A DNA stretch of 64,000 nucleotides from Ceratotherium simum simum (Eukaryota; Chordata; Mammalia; Perissodactyla; Rhinocerotidae). The stretch spans positions 15,348,893-15,412,892 of the forward strand of contig NW_004454170.1 of assembly GCF_000283155.1 (NCBI RefSeq). Direction: 5' to 3'. Position 1 is the stretch's first letter. Each line of letters starts with the position of its first letter. Shown piece after piece: positions 21,951 to 33,835 of this stretch. The position numbers and the translations under genes were made by a program. A model generated the notes under the pieces. The model saw only the letters and a program-made list of their open reading frames with translations. It was not told the origin of the DNA and searched no databases.

Positions 21951-23225
21951 TGGGAGTAACCACTCTGCCTGAGCTCCTGTGTGTGTAGAGGGGGGGTGGA
22001 TCGGGGTGGCCTCGTCCCTCTCCTCCACAAGGGCTTGGAGAAGTCCCGCAAAAGTGCTAGCTTCTCCCCCTCTCCACTTTCGAGGTTTCCTTTTTCGCCA
22101 CCTCATATGCCTTGCCCTGGAGTGAGGGGAGAGAGTGCCCGTCGCTGCCTACTCCTCCAGAGGCGACAGGGAACGTAACTGCGGCTGGCAAGGGGGGCTC
22201 CGCAGTGGCTGGAATGACGAAGAGTGTGCCGCCCTGGCTTCCCGGTGCCGGCTCCAGCTCCCTCTTCAGAGGCTGGAAAAGTGGCTCCACCGGGGGGGAG
22301 AGGAGTCTGGACCCAGAGTTTGAGGCTAGGTGGGGCCCGTGAGCCCTGTCTCCTCTGAGCGCTCCAGGCTGTCCCCGCCTGTGCATCCTCCTGGGGCACG
22401 TTCCCCGCCACAGATGCAAACCGCGCGGGGCACCCTGGGGTCCTGCGTCCTGGGGATGGAGCCGCCTTTGGGAAGGTACACAGCCAAGTGTTGTTGCCCT
22501 TAGGATAGAATCCTGGGCCTGGTTCCTGTGTTTGCTGCGCGGAGGGCCAGGGCATCAGCGGGGTGGCTGCCCGCCCCAACCCGGTAGAACTCGGTCCAGT
22601 CCCGCACCTTTTATAAACGCAGGTATCAGAGGGCGAGAAGATAGTGGCCGGGTGAGCCGCCAAGGGGCCTGTGGAGGAGGAAATGGACGCTGGCCAGAGG
22701 AGATAGGCAGCCAGGTGCGTAGACAGGAGGACTGTGGCCCTCTGAGGAAGAGAGAGACCAGGTCACTCCGGAGCAGTTTCTGTCTTGTGTTGATAAAGGG
22801 AGCTGGCCATAGACAAGACGCATCCTTAAAGCAGCGGTTGGGCAGAAAAGGAAGGATAAAGCAGTAGCTGGAATTGGCAGCCAACGGGTACCTGGTGGGA
22901 GAGGCGCAGAGGTGAGAAAGCAAACATGAGCTGTAGCGCAGCACTGTGCTATACACTGCTTTACTATATGCCCTGCTATACGTGACTGCTGGCACGGAGA
23001 GGGGCATGCTATGTGGAAAGTGGGAACGCTGATGCAGCCAGACTTTAAACCAAAAGGAAAGATTTTTTTTTTAACCACTTCAATACCAAAAAAAATTTCA
23101 CAAATGTCGGTTCTTAGATGCTTTTTTCAAAAGAGGTGTTTACAATATGGTCTTGGTCTTTACACATAGTTTACTTTTAAAGAACATCTCAATAATTACT
23201 GTAGGAAGTTAGTGAGGGGTGAACC
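21951..23225. other. COLGALT2 intron 1, GC-moderate proximal part
   Basis: GC content falls gradually away from the island. No repeat or gene was recognised. Open frames here are by-products of composition. Confidence 0.4.
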
Positions 23226-23229
23226 AGGT

Positions 23230-23420
23230 ACTTGACTCAGGTTTTGCTACCTGATGTACAGACATTACCTCTTTTATCATACAGTAAACTTATAAAGGAG
23301 ACACTATGATCCTTATTTTACAAATGGAGAAACTGAGACTTGGATCAGTTCAATAACTCACTTAAAGTCACAGAATTAATAAATGGTAAAACTGGAATTT
23401 GAACCCAAGTTTGTTGCTGA
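23230..23420 (+). mobile_element. MIR SINE
   Basis: Contains 'ttacctcttttatc', 'ttattttacaaatggagaaactgag' in MIR order and 'aactggaatttgaacccaag'. It is ancient. Confidence 0.75.
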
Positions 23421-23474
23421 AGACTGACCTAAAAGGTAGTGGTGGGAACATGATATAAGCAAAACTTATATAAA

Positions 23475-23650
23475 CCTATAAGCTACAGATTAGGAGACTT
23501 GAGTTGTTTGTCACAGGCTTGATATGTGGTTTCCAGCCAGTTGCTTGGGATTCATAGATGTCAGTTTCCTCAGCAGTAAAATGAGGAAACTGGAATAATG
23601 ATTTCAAAAATTCTTTCTGGCTCTTGAATTCCATAGATTTTGTGATATGA
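23475..23650 (+). mobile_element. MIR-type SINE fragment
   Basis: Has the 'tcagtttcctcagcagtaaa' then 'atgaggaaactggaataatg' block typical of MIR-related elements. Confidence 0.55.
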
Positions 23651-23994
23651 TCAGAATCAACCAGCAGTGATTGTACATCCTAAATCCCGCTGGGTGTTCC
23701 AGGTTCTATGGACATCAGTGTTCTGTTTAGAGGGGTAGTGTTCCAATTCCGCAAAGACCCTTGGGATCTATTTTCCCTTCCTCTCATTCATGGTTCGTGT
23801 AACTGTACCTTGTCTTTTACAGCCAGTGTTGGAAATTTAACCTAGGAAGTTAACCTAAGTTAACCCTAAGGAAGAAACCCTAGGCTTGGGTAAGGCCTTG
23901 GGCAATACCTGCAGTAGCCACTGAAGATTCTTCTTTGAGTTCTTGCTTAGAAACCTGATATCATTTATTTGGTAATAATAATCAAAATGGCAGT

Positions 23995-24315
23995 TTTTAA
24001 ATGGTCCTTTACAGCTCTCAAAATACTTTCACCAACTATGTTCTCATTTGATCCTTACTACCATTCTGTAAAGAAATAAAATTATCTCCATTTCATAGAA
24101 GAAAACATTCTGTCCAAAGTAGCTGACTTACTCAAGGTTACATTTATTTGTTAATTTCACAACTACTTAATAGTAAGAGCTCCCAGTTCTTCTAAGCACT
24201 TTACATTATCTGCCTGTTTTAATCTTCATATTAACTCTATCAGGTAGGTACTATTGTTATCCCCTTTTACAGATGAGAAAACTGAGGCACAGAGAGGTTG
24301 TGCGAGCTTATGCTC
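23995..24315 (+). mobile_element. Two adjacent MIR SINEs
   Basis: Two MIR cores follow each other. One is about 23995-24147 ('caccaactatgttctcattt', 'tccatttcatagaag'). The other is about 24160-24312 ('ctaagcactttacattatct', 'cagatgagaaaactgaggca'). Confidence 0.7.
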
Positions 24316-26110
24316 TTAATGATCTTCTTTTGTAAGAACCAGGCATTATGTCAGGTTCAGGCTGAAAGAAGTTGAATAAGATGTGGCTCCTCACAGACAA
24401 ATATGGCTTTTCTCACAGGCAGTATAAGGTGATCTGAATGGCATTCATAGGGTTTGGGGGAGCAACAAAGCACTTCTACATCAGATTGGGGCAGTTGTGT
24501 GATGGAAGGTGTGTGGTCTTGTGGGGTTGACACTTAGTTTGAACTCAGTTTTGAAGGACAAATAGGAATCCACTAAAACCTGGGAAAGAAAGAGGGTTCC
24601 AGAAAAAGGGAACAGAGCCGCAAAAAAAAAAAAAAAAAAAAAAAAAAACCAAAGGCACTGGGACATTAACCAGAGTTTCCTATCAGGGGAGATAAAGTGG
24701 GTGGCAGGTCTACTGATTGCAAATCTCTAAACTCATTGCATTTAGCGATTTGCACCACCAGAGCCGGCACTAAGAGAATATTTGGCTGGAAAGGTTATGG
24801 GATATAACCCTTCAGGAGGAGGTGGTACCTCAGTTTAGGATGCTACAGCTTTGAGGGGCTTCTGCCAATTACTTACCTCTGGTCTCTCAGTGCCAAGCTC
24901 TACTCAACAGTCTGAGATGCCAAACTGACTAGAATCCACTCTGCAAAGCCAGCACATGCTGATGTCAAAAATGGTCAATGTCAAAAATGGCTGTGAGCAA
25001 CTCAGAACTTGGCAAAACAGAACCATGTTGAGTCCAGAGTCTGGGCTGCCACCTTTCATTTACTCTTATCTCAGGAACTGCAGACTCACTCTTCTCTTCT
25101 CATCCACATGCTTACCCCTAACAACGGCTGGAGGAGCATCTGATAAGACCTCTTTTCTTGCATGAGTAGTTGAGAGGGCTGGTTCATTGATCACATTTAG
25201 ACTTCTCCGTGATGTGACTTTTTTTCTCATCTAAAGTTCTGGAACAGATCTGCGCTGAGTACCAACAAATTGACTTGAAAACTTTTGCTGTTGGAGAATG
25301 AGTGCAGTTATCTCAGTTAGCATCGAGTTTATTTGAATTAGATTCAATTAAGGCAAGTTTCTATTTTGGAGATACTTTGCACCAGCAAAAAGAAAAAGTT
25401 GTCACATTTACCTGTCTGATCTCAAAACTCCACCGAACTAATTATTTTCCTCCAAATATCACAACTCTGTGATAAGGAACTAAGATATTCCTTGTATTCT
25501 TATTAAAACCTGCACTGAGTTAATGGGAATCACTGCTGTGCTGAGATGAAAGGAGCTGTTTGGCATCGTGACATGCGGCAGTGCAGTTCAGTGGGTTGTC
25601 TTTAATTCGGTGGAGCCGTGAACAGTGGCCTTAGCAATAGAGGGAAGGCTGACCTCATCCCCCTTCCCAAACCTGTGATTAAGGGGAGCAGCGCCAAGTA
25701 CCATGATCGTGAAAAATGGAGCAGGGCACAAGGAAAAACAGTTGACCCCAAAGATGCATTAAGCTTGTCTTTTGGAGAGCATACTGTTGCCTGCGGGAAG
25801 ACAGCTGGAATTCAAGAATCTGTGCGGTCACAAGGCAGTAACTGCTGTGTAATTGTAGAACGATTTGGGCGTTTCCTTTGGTCGAGTTTTGAAAAGTGAT
25901 ATACTACATTGGGAACCATTGTATGGCTTTCTAAATAAAGAGATGAGTTACTGTTGACGGAAATAAACAATGATGAGCTTCTACCTGTTCTGGGGCGCTG
26001 ATTCCATTTTACACACTACTTTGTGCAATGTTTGGGGATTAGCTTGGATTTATCTCCACTTCTTGATGCTCAACCAGTAGCATTTTGGTGACTAGTTAAC
26101 TAGATACACT
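24316..26110. other. COLGALT2 intron 1, unassigned
   Basis: No gene recognised. Contains a 27-base poly-A run (24622-24648). A long frame at about 25618-25899 lacks any ATG start, is followed by AATAAA signals near 25935 and 25960, and could not be matched to a protein. Confidence 0.4.
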
Positions 26111-26126
26111 AATATAAGTGTGTTTA

Positions 26127-26379
26127 GCGGCCCGCCCGGTGGCGTAGCGGTTAAGTGCGTGCGCTCAACTTAGGTGGCCCCAGGTTCGCAGGCCTGGATC
26201 CCGGGCTCGCACCAATGCACCGCTTGTCAAGCCATGCTGTAGTGGCATCCCATATAAAATAGAGGAAGATGGGCACGGATGTTAGCTCAGGGCCAATCTT
26301 CCTCAGCAAAAAGAGGAGGATTGGCATCGGATGTTAGCTCAGGGCTAATATTCCTCACACACGCACACAAATGTATATT
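26127..26379 (+). mobile_element. ERE SINE
   Basis: Reads GCGGCCCGCCCGGTGGCG, then GTTAAGTGCG, 'caagccatgctgtagtggca', 'agaggaagatgggcacggat' and 'ttagctcagggccaatcttc', ending in a CA-rich tail. A 13-bp flank with one mismatch (26114-26126 against 26380-26392, ATA(A/T)GTGTGTTTA) fits a target-site duplication. Confidence 0.95.
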
Positions 26380-26624
26380 ATATGTGTGTTTATGAAATAT
26401 TCCAAACTACTATTAATGATAGTTTTTAGCACCAGGGGTGAGAATGATGTTCCATTTTCTCATTACAGTCTTGACATTAAATTTACATTATCTCTGTGGA
26501 TAGAAGTATCAGCTCCTGGCTGGAAAAGTAGATGATACTTTGGTCCTCTTCTCTCCATTAGTCTGTTTTCCTTATCTTTCCACCTTATTTTTCCAGCCTG
26601 GGGTTTAGTCCTGAGGAGGGGGTA

Positions 26625-26830
26625 TGCAAGCCTAGAGTCAGCTAGACTGGGGCTCAAATCTCCTGTGTGATTGTGGGCCCATCGGAGAACCTCTAATCCT
26701 GGCTTCCTCATCTGGAAATGACTAATAATAACACCTACCTCAGAGTTATTGTAACAAGCAAATGAGATAATGTATGTAGAATGTCTTTTACATAAATGCT
26801 ACTAAGTAGATAATAGTTGCTATTTCCTAT
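26625..26830 (+). mobile_element. MIR-type SINE
   Basis: Contains 'tgtgattgtgggccc', 'cttcctcatctggaaatgac' and 'acctcagagttattg', 'aaatgagataatgtatgtag' in the usual order. Confidence 0.7.
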
Positions 26831-26944
26831 CCACCTTTTTCCTTTTGTCCCATCTCCTTTACCTTTCTCTTCCCAGATGAAGATTTTAAAAAAATATATG
26901 TTCAAGAGGAATTCTGTTTATTTTCTTCCTTCCAACAAAAAGTT

Positions 26945-27152
26945 ATCAGCAAAATGAAAACTAACATTTATGGAGGTCCTGTTCTAAACTCTTTGGTATG
27001 AGAACTGATTTACTCCTGACAACAACCCTAGGTAAGAGACACCATTACTCTCCTCATTTTACACAGGAGGAAACTGAGGCACAGAGAATTTAAATAACTG
27101 GCCTGATTTCATAAGGCTAGTGCACAGTGGAGCTGGGACGTGACCCAGATGG
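26945..27152 (+). mobile_element. MIR SINE
   Basis: 'ctcattttacacaggagg' followed by 'aaactgaggcacagagaa' and the 'gtggagctgggacgtgaccc' end. Confidence 0.75.
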
Positions 27153-27159
27153 CTAATGT

Positions 27160-27950
27160 CGCAGACTGAATAGGGATGGTCTGTTTAAGATCAAGAAAGG
27201 ACCAATTAGTTCTAGTTTTTGCTTCTGTCGGTTGAGCCCACTTAGGGAGATAAGAGTGCTAGTGTTTCTTTCAAACAAAAATGGCCCCTTCTGCTTGAAT
27301 GACACAGGGGACTCAGTGGTTCCCTTCCGCTGTCTTGATAATTTCATCACGTAGCTTAGGTGCTTTCCAGTTACTGAACTCTGCTCTATGTTGGTAGATT
27401 TCATAGGAACAGAATGAGACTAAATATATGGGTGCACATAAATATGCAGATCACTTGTTATGATCACAACACATAGCAACAGAAAGAAATTTATCAAGTA
27501 TTGTTAGCGGCAAATGAATAAGACAGCCCTATTCATACGCATGGTGGCTACAGCATTTGGGGTTCATACTGGTAAAACAGAACATCCGTTTTTCAGCCTT
27601 TTTAATTAGTGGTCTTCAATTTGGTTGACGCTTAGACTCAACTTTCTTTCAAATAGTTGGAGAAAACTCTCATTCCTCTCTCCACCCTCCAATTTCAAAA
27701 CACAATTGGATCTCAGAATCATATATTTCCTTTGGGTAGAAACTGAAGTGACTAATAAATGTCACCAATCCTATTGTTCTAGTTACGACAAATTGCCCAC
27801 AGAATTAGAAAGGATGCCTACACTGCCCGGGTTCTATTTTTAATTGACTTCCATGGATGGGGAAAACAAACACATGGCAATGAAAGGATTGCCCCCCGGT
27901 CTGTTACATAGTGAATAAGTGTGGGGATGAGATAACAGATTTCTAGATTT
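27160..27950. other. COLGALT2 intron 1, unassigned
   Basis: I see no gene or repeat in this stretch. Confidence 0.4.
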
Positions 27951-27965
27951 TAAACCCTATGGCTG

Positions 27966-28157
27966 GGCCGGCCCGGTGGCTTAGCAGTTAAGTGCCCGCG
28001 CTCCGCTGCTGGCGGCCCAGGTTCGGATCCCCGGCGCACACCGACGTACCACTTCTCCAGCCATGCTGAGGCCGCGTCCCACATATAGCAACTTGAAGGA
28101 TGTGCAACTATGACATACAACTATCTACTGGGGCTTTGGGAGAAAAAAATAAAATTA
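27966..28157 (+). mobile_element. ERE SINE
   Basis: The short ERE form with GGCCGGCCCGGTGGCTTAGC head, 'gttcggatccc' B-box region, 'cagccatgctgaggcc' and 'catacaactatctactgggg' end. Flanked by TAAACCCTAT (27951-27960 and 28158-28167), extendable to 15 bp with one mismatch. Confidence 0.95.
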
Positions 28158-28685
28158 TAAACCCTATAGCTGTTTTAATGTTGATTATTTTGTGATCAAT
28201 ATCGCTTGTGGTTTAAAGGAGCATGCCATTCTAAGCAGGGTTTGGTTTTACACATTTGTCTTCAGCTCCTTTCTCCGGGTCATTCTACCACTGAGTTTCT
28301 CTGTGACTCCAAGTACATAAGCATGCTTCTTGTGGCCCTCTCCCTTGACTGTCTCTGGTGGTCGTAGGAATGAACAGTGAAAGCTTTGTAGCCAGAAAGG
28401 CTGCTGGCTGTGCCTAGTCCTTTTTCCAAGGCTTAGCTGTACGCGTGGTCATATCACTGTGTGGCACTGTCTTCAAGTCTATGGCACAGTATAGCAGGAC
28501 CATTATAAGGCTTATATAGGGACTACAGTAAGGCTATTATAAGGCATGTTTCTGCACGTTTCTTCAAATAACGTAACAATATACAGTAGAGTTCAAGTCT
28601 AAGAGAAAATGATTAGCCTATAGCATGGCTGTTAGTCCTAATCCTCAGTTACCATATTATGAAGAGGTTTCACTGTATGTGTTTA

Positions 28686-28910
28686 TTTTTTTTATTTTCA
28701 TTTTTTTATAGTTTTTATTTATTTATTTTTTCCCCCAAAACCCCAGTAGATAGTTGTATGTCATAGCTGCACATCCTTCTAGTTGCTGTATGTGGGACGC
28801 GGCCTCAGCATGGCCCGGGAAGCGGTGCGTCGGTGCGCGCCCGGGATCCGAACCCGGGCCGCCAGCAGCAGAGCGCGTGCACTTAACCGCTAAGCCACAG
28901 GGCCAGCCCT
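28686..28910 (-). mobile_element. ERE SINE
   Basis: Reverse complement of the same short ERE form as at 27966, ending 'taagccacagggccagcc' on the plus strand. The T-rich tail lies at its left. The 15-bp flanks CACT(G/A)TATGTGTTTA (28671-28685 and 28911-28925) differ at one base and fit a target-site duplication. Confidence 0.95.
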
Positions 28911-28925
28911 CACTATATGTGTTTA

Positions 28926-30755
28926 AATCATAGCTATTATTCATCAGGAATTACCAAATGTATGTATTGTATATGTTTTGACATTTTTATTCTCAAAGGA
29001 GTGACTTGTTCACTTAATTGCACTTACATTGTTAGCGTATCAAAAATTGCTGATTTAAAAAAAGTTTTAAATCCCAGAGGGGCCTTGAAGATTTATTTAA
29101 TAGTAATTTGGTTATTTTAAGAATTTTCTCTCCTGACTTTTTTTTAAATTGAAACAGTAATACACTCCCATAATAAAAATTCAAATAGTATGAATGGGAA
29201 TAGGATAAAAAGTAAATCTCCCTTCTTCTCCATACCACCTGCCAGAGGCAACCAATGTTAATAGTTTCTTGTGTATTCTTCTAGAAACTTTCTGTGCATA
29301 TACATATATCCTTTTAATGTTAACCCAAATATGAGTGTTTTGTATATCCTGTTCTGCATAAGTGTGATGTTTTTAAAGCAATCTCTCTATCCCAGGTTTT
29401 TTAAACTCGGCCAGCCCACCTACACCCATGCCCTGGGTGGCACAGTAAAAACTAGTCTCACACAACACCTGTTCCAAGTAGTTACTCTAAACCCCTCCCT
29501 GATTACACTCATCCTGCTCTCTTGTCCTTGTGTCTCTGGCCCCTAGAAAATCTGACCCTATGCCATTAAAAAAAAAAAAACTTTTATGAAGTGTAATATG
29601 CATCCAAAACGTGCATATATCATAAATGTATAACTGGATAACTTTTCACAAACTGAACACAGCCATGTACCAGCACCTGCCTCGCCAGGCCTGGGTTCAT
29701 ACACAGCAACGCTTAAGGGGCTGAGTATCCCCTGTCTCCTGGACTTTGTCCAGGCAGTCAAGTCCCCATCAGGCCCACCCTGTGTGCACTTGCGATAAGC
29801 CCCTGCTGTCTGACTCTTTGACCTGGCTTGCCTGGCCCCTGTAGGCATCTGGGTGGTGACCCTTGTTTCCTCCTCAGGCTTCTCAGGAGGCCTGGGACTC
29901 AAGTAGTAACTGTTTTCTAGAACCAGCAGGCTTGGCAAGCTGCCAGCGAGTGACCTAGTGGTAAAAGGATCAGGATCGTATTACTTTTCCCTCAGCTCTC
30001 CATCCCTCTGGTAGGAAAGCTGTGTGTTAATGTTCATAAAAGTAAAAAAGGATCTTATTATAGGTAATAATTGAAAAGTCATGCAGAATATAAACAGAGT
30101 GGCTGTAATTAATTCACTGGGACTTGCTGCCGTTCAGATCATGAAAACGCAATGTTTGTGGTTGGTGGCATTAGCCAAGTCTCTTGCATGAATTAAACCT
30201 TAGATTTGGCTGAAGGGCATTTCTTTTCCTCTCCAGGAGCACCATACAGAAATTATTTCAGACTTAGACTTCCAATAATAGCTTCATGATATCCCATCAG
30301 GGCTGAATTTAGACTTTGTAACATGTTTCATTTAATTGAGACAGCAATTATTATTTTAATTGTTTTCAAATTTAGCAAGCTAAGGCCTGTCCCTGACTTG
30401 TGGATTTAGCTGATGAGATTTTGTTCCTCTGCAAACATAATGCAAAATATTCCCCTCTTTCTCTAGCATCTTCTGATTAATGTTTCAAGACCACTTAGAA
30501 GATGTACATTTCAGAAACGTATGGGATAACATAAGTAATGCTCCTGAGCTGCATGCCCCTGAGAATATGGCGGAAGACTGAGTGTGGGGTCAGGCCGTGG
30601 CTGATGAAGCATTCTCATGAGTCCCTGGTTTAAGTGATACATTGGCTGTATTGGAAGAATTCTTTACCTTCTGGGTTGAATTATTTCAAAGTCTGTTGAG
30701 GAACGTGTCAGGCTGGAGAGGGGAGGTTCCTTAAATGGAGCTTTCCCCATTTTGG
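28926..30755. other. COLGALT2 intron 1, mostly unassigned
   Basis: Antisense old-L1-like text occurs near 29130-29330 ('gccagaggcaaccaatgtta', then 'cttgtgtattcttctagaaa') and near 29570-29690. The stretch 30060-30550 looks like unique sequence rich in ATTA and TAAT words. Confidence 0.4.
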
Positions 30756-30760
30756 CTGTT

Positions 30761-31122
30761 GCTATGGTCTGAATGTTTGTGTCCCTCTGTGCCAAATTCA
30801 TATGCTGAAATCCTAACCCCCAAAGATGATGGTATTAGGAGGTGGGGTCTTTGCAAGGTGCTTACATCGTGAGGGTGGAACTCTCATGAATGGGATTAGT
30901 GCCCTTATTTAGAGAGGCTCCAGAGAGATCCCTCACCCCTTCTACCACGTGAGGACACAGTGAGAAGTCTGAAACCTGGAGGAGGGCCTTCACCAGAACC
31001 TGACCATGCCGGCATCCTGATCTTGGACTTCTAGCTTCCAAAACTATGAGAAGTAAATTTCTGTTGTTTATAAGCTCCCCTGTCTGTGGTATTCTGTTAT
31101 AGCAGCCTGAACAGACTAAGAA
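30761..31122 (+). mobile_element. MST-type LTR (ERVL-MaLR), solo
   Basis: Starts TGTTGCTATGGTCTGAATG, runs through 'gatggtattaggaggtgggg', 'catgaatgggattagtgccc' and 'tgaggacacagtgagaag', and ends 'agcagcctgaacagactaag'. This is a complete solo LTR of the MST group with no internal retroviral sequence attached. Confidence 0.85.
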
Positions 31123-32140
31123 AGCTGTCAAGTCCAAGAAAATCATGACGATAGCCAAAGCTGCCTACACGTTACACAGGAGGGAAGTAGAACTCTCTTT
31201 CCTTCCCCTTTTCTTTCTGAGAGTGATTGTGTATGTTTTGGAGGTGGGGAGGGCAGTGGGCTATGGCAAGCTTCCCATTCTTACAGGATGGGGGATGATT
31301 CTGAGGAAGGGAAATGTATGGATGTACGTTGATTGGCATTCTCCCTAAAAGTCATGTTAAGTGAGAAATTGCTGCTTTTCAGGGTCTTGGGAAAGGCAGA
31401 ATTTTCTGGAGCCTGACAGTGGAACTGAAATTCCTGCGCTATCTGTGAGAAGTATGCTTGTGGACATTTGGGACCATGGCATTCCCTACATGGAGTCCCT
31501 TGCTGGACTGCTGGACCGCTTTGTAGTTTCTTGGTTTCTATCCAGCCCCACAGTCTGTCCAAGCTCCACACACCAGAGTGATTATGGTTGAGACCCGCCA
31601 AGATAGTGGAAAGTTGCTGCCAAGTGGAATTAGGATTTTTCGTGTCATCCCCGCACCGTTGAACAGTAAGCTCATATGCAGCTCCGTTGCTGCATTCTCT
31701 CTGCTAGAAGCAGGTTGTGGTGGGAGAGCATTCAATCAGACCCTGTCTTGTGTTCCAGATGGATTTTGGGGAGTTGGCACGTAAGGTTTGAAACAGCCAC
31801 ATACTGAAACATTTTAGAAAATTACAAATCTCCTCTCTGCCTTTCCCCAATCTTGTTAGACTGTAAGATTTACTAGGCACATTGATTTCCATCCTAGAAA
31901 ATTCTCTTTAGTGAGATAAACTGTGAGTTTCTAAAGCAATGGACTAACAAATGTTGCGTACAGCCTTTTATTTGTTTGGTCATCGCAGATTGTCTATGTG
32001 GATCAATCCAGGTAATCATGTTGAAATTAGTAGTTGAAGTGGCCTAAAAGTGACTCACCCCCACTGGTCAAGTTCAGTGGCCAGGAGTGGACATGGCCCT
32101 TATCACTGTTCTGTCCACCTTTTGGTGTAAGGCTGCTGGG
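31123..32140. other. COLGALT2 intron 1, unassigned
   Basis: No gene and no repeat recognised. Confidence 0.4.
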
Positions 32141-32144
32141 CTTC

Positions 32145-32345
32145 GACTAGTGGTTCCTAAATACTGGTTCAGGGGCCAGCTGCATCACAATACCTAGGAC
32201 ATTTATTAGTTACATAAATTTCTGGGCCCCATTTTAGCCACATTCAATCAGATGGCCTGTGGGAGGGGCCTGGGAATCTGTATCTTAAACATGTACACAA
32301 GTGATTTAGAGGCACCTTTGGGTTTGGGAACTGCAAGAGATGAGC
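32145..32345 (+). mobile_element. hAT-Charlie MITE (MER5A-like)
   Basis: Shows the 'agtggttcctaaatactggt', 'gcatcacaatacct' and 'gggaatctgtatcttaaa' blocks of this small nonautonomous DNA transposon. The left terminal part is recognisable. Confidence 0.65.
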
Positions 32346-33555
32346 TCCTAGAAGACCCCTTGAGGAACAGGGGACCCTCAGGGAAGGACTGAAGGCTGTG
32401 TATGCATCTAAAGTACAGGCCATGGGATTTTCAGAGCTCGGAAAGTTGGCCAGCTGTGGAATCTTCTAAATCCAGGTTACAGATGCTTAAGCAATCAAGA
32501 AGGCCAAGGGGTTTTCTTATTAAGAGAAGCAGTAAAGTACAGGATTACAAAGGGGAGGCTCTGCCAGGCATGTGTCATTTATCTTTTTTATTGAGTCAAG
32601 CATGTGTGTTCTCCCTCCTTCCAACAGTGGTTATTTAAAAAATATATATATATTTTTTAAAGACAGTGCCTCAAACTGCCCACTGTATGAAGCACCTTGC
32701 ACTGGGGCTCGGTATAAAATGACACTCCCTCAAACCGTTTATTTGCTCAGTGTGTCTCACTTCATGAGTTCGTTAAACATCTAGTTTTATGGAAGAAGAG
32801 ATATCTATTGATGAACATCTCGTAACCGAGTGGAAGGAAATCAAACCAGTGCATTTCCTTCAAATAAATAGTAGTCATTTGAACCACTTCAGTCCTCAGA
32901 TTCCCTAATCTTGGTTCCTTTGTTGCTTGTACTTAATTTTCTTATCTTTGATTTTCTCCTTGGCATGCTATTAAAAACTCCTCCCCTCATTTGTGAAAAA
33001 TATAAACAGTCTATCAAATTAGCCTGCTTTTAGTGGTTGGCAGTTCAGCCTTACTGTATAATATTACAAAGTCCATAGCCTGGTGCCTTCACTGGTTATG
33101 AAATCAAAACATAACTTTTTGAAATTTCACACGGTTCTAGTCTCCCGTATGAAGGACTGTTCTGAGTTTGTCACTGCTGCACAAAGGTATGTTCTAGGTT
33201 GATATGGTAGCATTATTACAGCCTCACCTACAGGCAGCCTTCTCGGGGGAAGATCACAATGCAGTTGCTAAATCTCTTACTGTTCCACACCCTAGTTTTA
33301 TTGTGTCCTGTCGGTGACAGTTCTATCAAAAATTCCACAGTCAAGGTTCTCAAGTTTATGCATCCATTTTCTTTTTTAGTCCTTTTTCTTCTCAAAAATG
33401 TGAGCTGCATTCTATAGCTCTGTGTATCCTGCTGGCACCTGGGGGTCTCCAGGGCAGTTGCTTCTGGTCAAAAGGAGCCTCATCCATTTTCCCCCCAGTG
33501 TGCAAATATCATTGTTTTGTTGCTTATGTTGTCTCGTGAAAGGACTGGGAGGCGT
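32346..33555. other. COLGALT2 intron 1, unassigned
   Basis: No gene recognised. A short AT run at 32638-32658 is the only composition feature. Confidence 0.4.
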
Positions 33556-33559
33556 TGCT

Positions 33560-33835
33560 CATGCTGTGTCACTTTGAACAAGCCACTGTTCTCCCTGGGC
33601 CTCAGTTTCCTCTCCTGTAACATAAGGGAGATGTGCTCGAGTTGTGGTTCTCAAATGTGGCTGCTTGTTAGAATCATTTGATGAGGTTTTAAAATATGCC
33701 GGTGCCTGGGCCCCAGCCCCAGACCGTGGAAGTCTGAATCTCAGGGGTAGGGCCAGGACAAGTGACATATTTGGAAAACTTCCAGAGGGTGGTATAATGT
33801 GCAGCCAGGCTTGAGAACCCCTGGATGAGATGTTC
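33560..33835 (+). mobile_element. MIR fragment followed by MER5A-like MITE
   Basis: 33560-33640 has the MIR block 'cctcagtttcctctcctgta'. 33645-33835 has MER5A-like 'gtggttctcaaatgtggctg', 'gggccccagccccagacc' and 'gaatctcaggggtagggcc', ending 'cttgagaacccctgg'. Confidence 0.65.

Noticed and set aside
21052..21963. 303-codon open frame on the minus strand across the COLGALT2 island
   Set aside because: It lies in CpG-rich DNA where stops are rare, and it is composed almost only of R, A, P, G and S. It overlaps the real exon on the other strand and shows no domain.
21164..21988. 274-codon plus-strand open frame overlapping COLGALT2 exon 1
   Set aside because: It is a different frame from the recognised COLGALT2 sequence, low-complexity in R, P, A and S, and runs across the exon 1 donor. 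It is a composition artefact.
25618..25899. 94-codon stretch with downstream AATAAA in COLGALT2 intron 1
   Set aside because: It begins at GTG and contains no ATG, and its sequence (IPLPKPVIKGSS...) matches nothing I recognise. AATAAA is common in AT-rich DNA. It could be part of a noncoding exon, but nothing supports that.
26127..26379. SINE heads considered as tRNA genes
   Set aside because: The Pol III A- and B-box-like sequences belong to tRNA-derived ERE SINEs. There is no complete cloverleaf, and all copies share the SINE body and flanking duplications.
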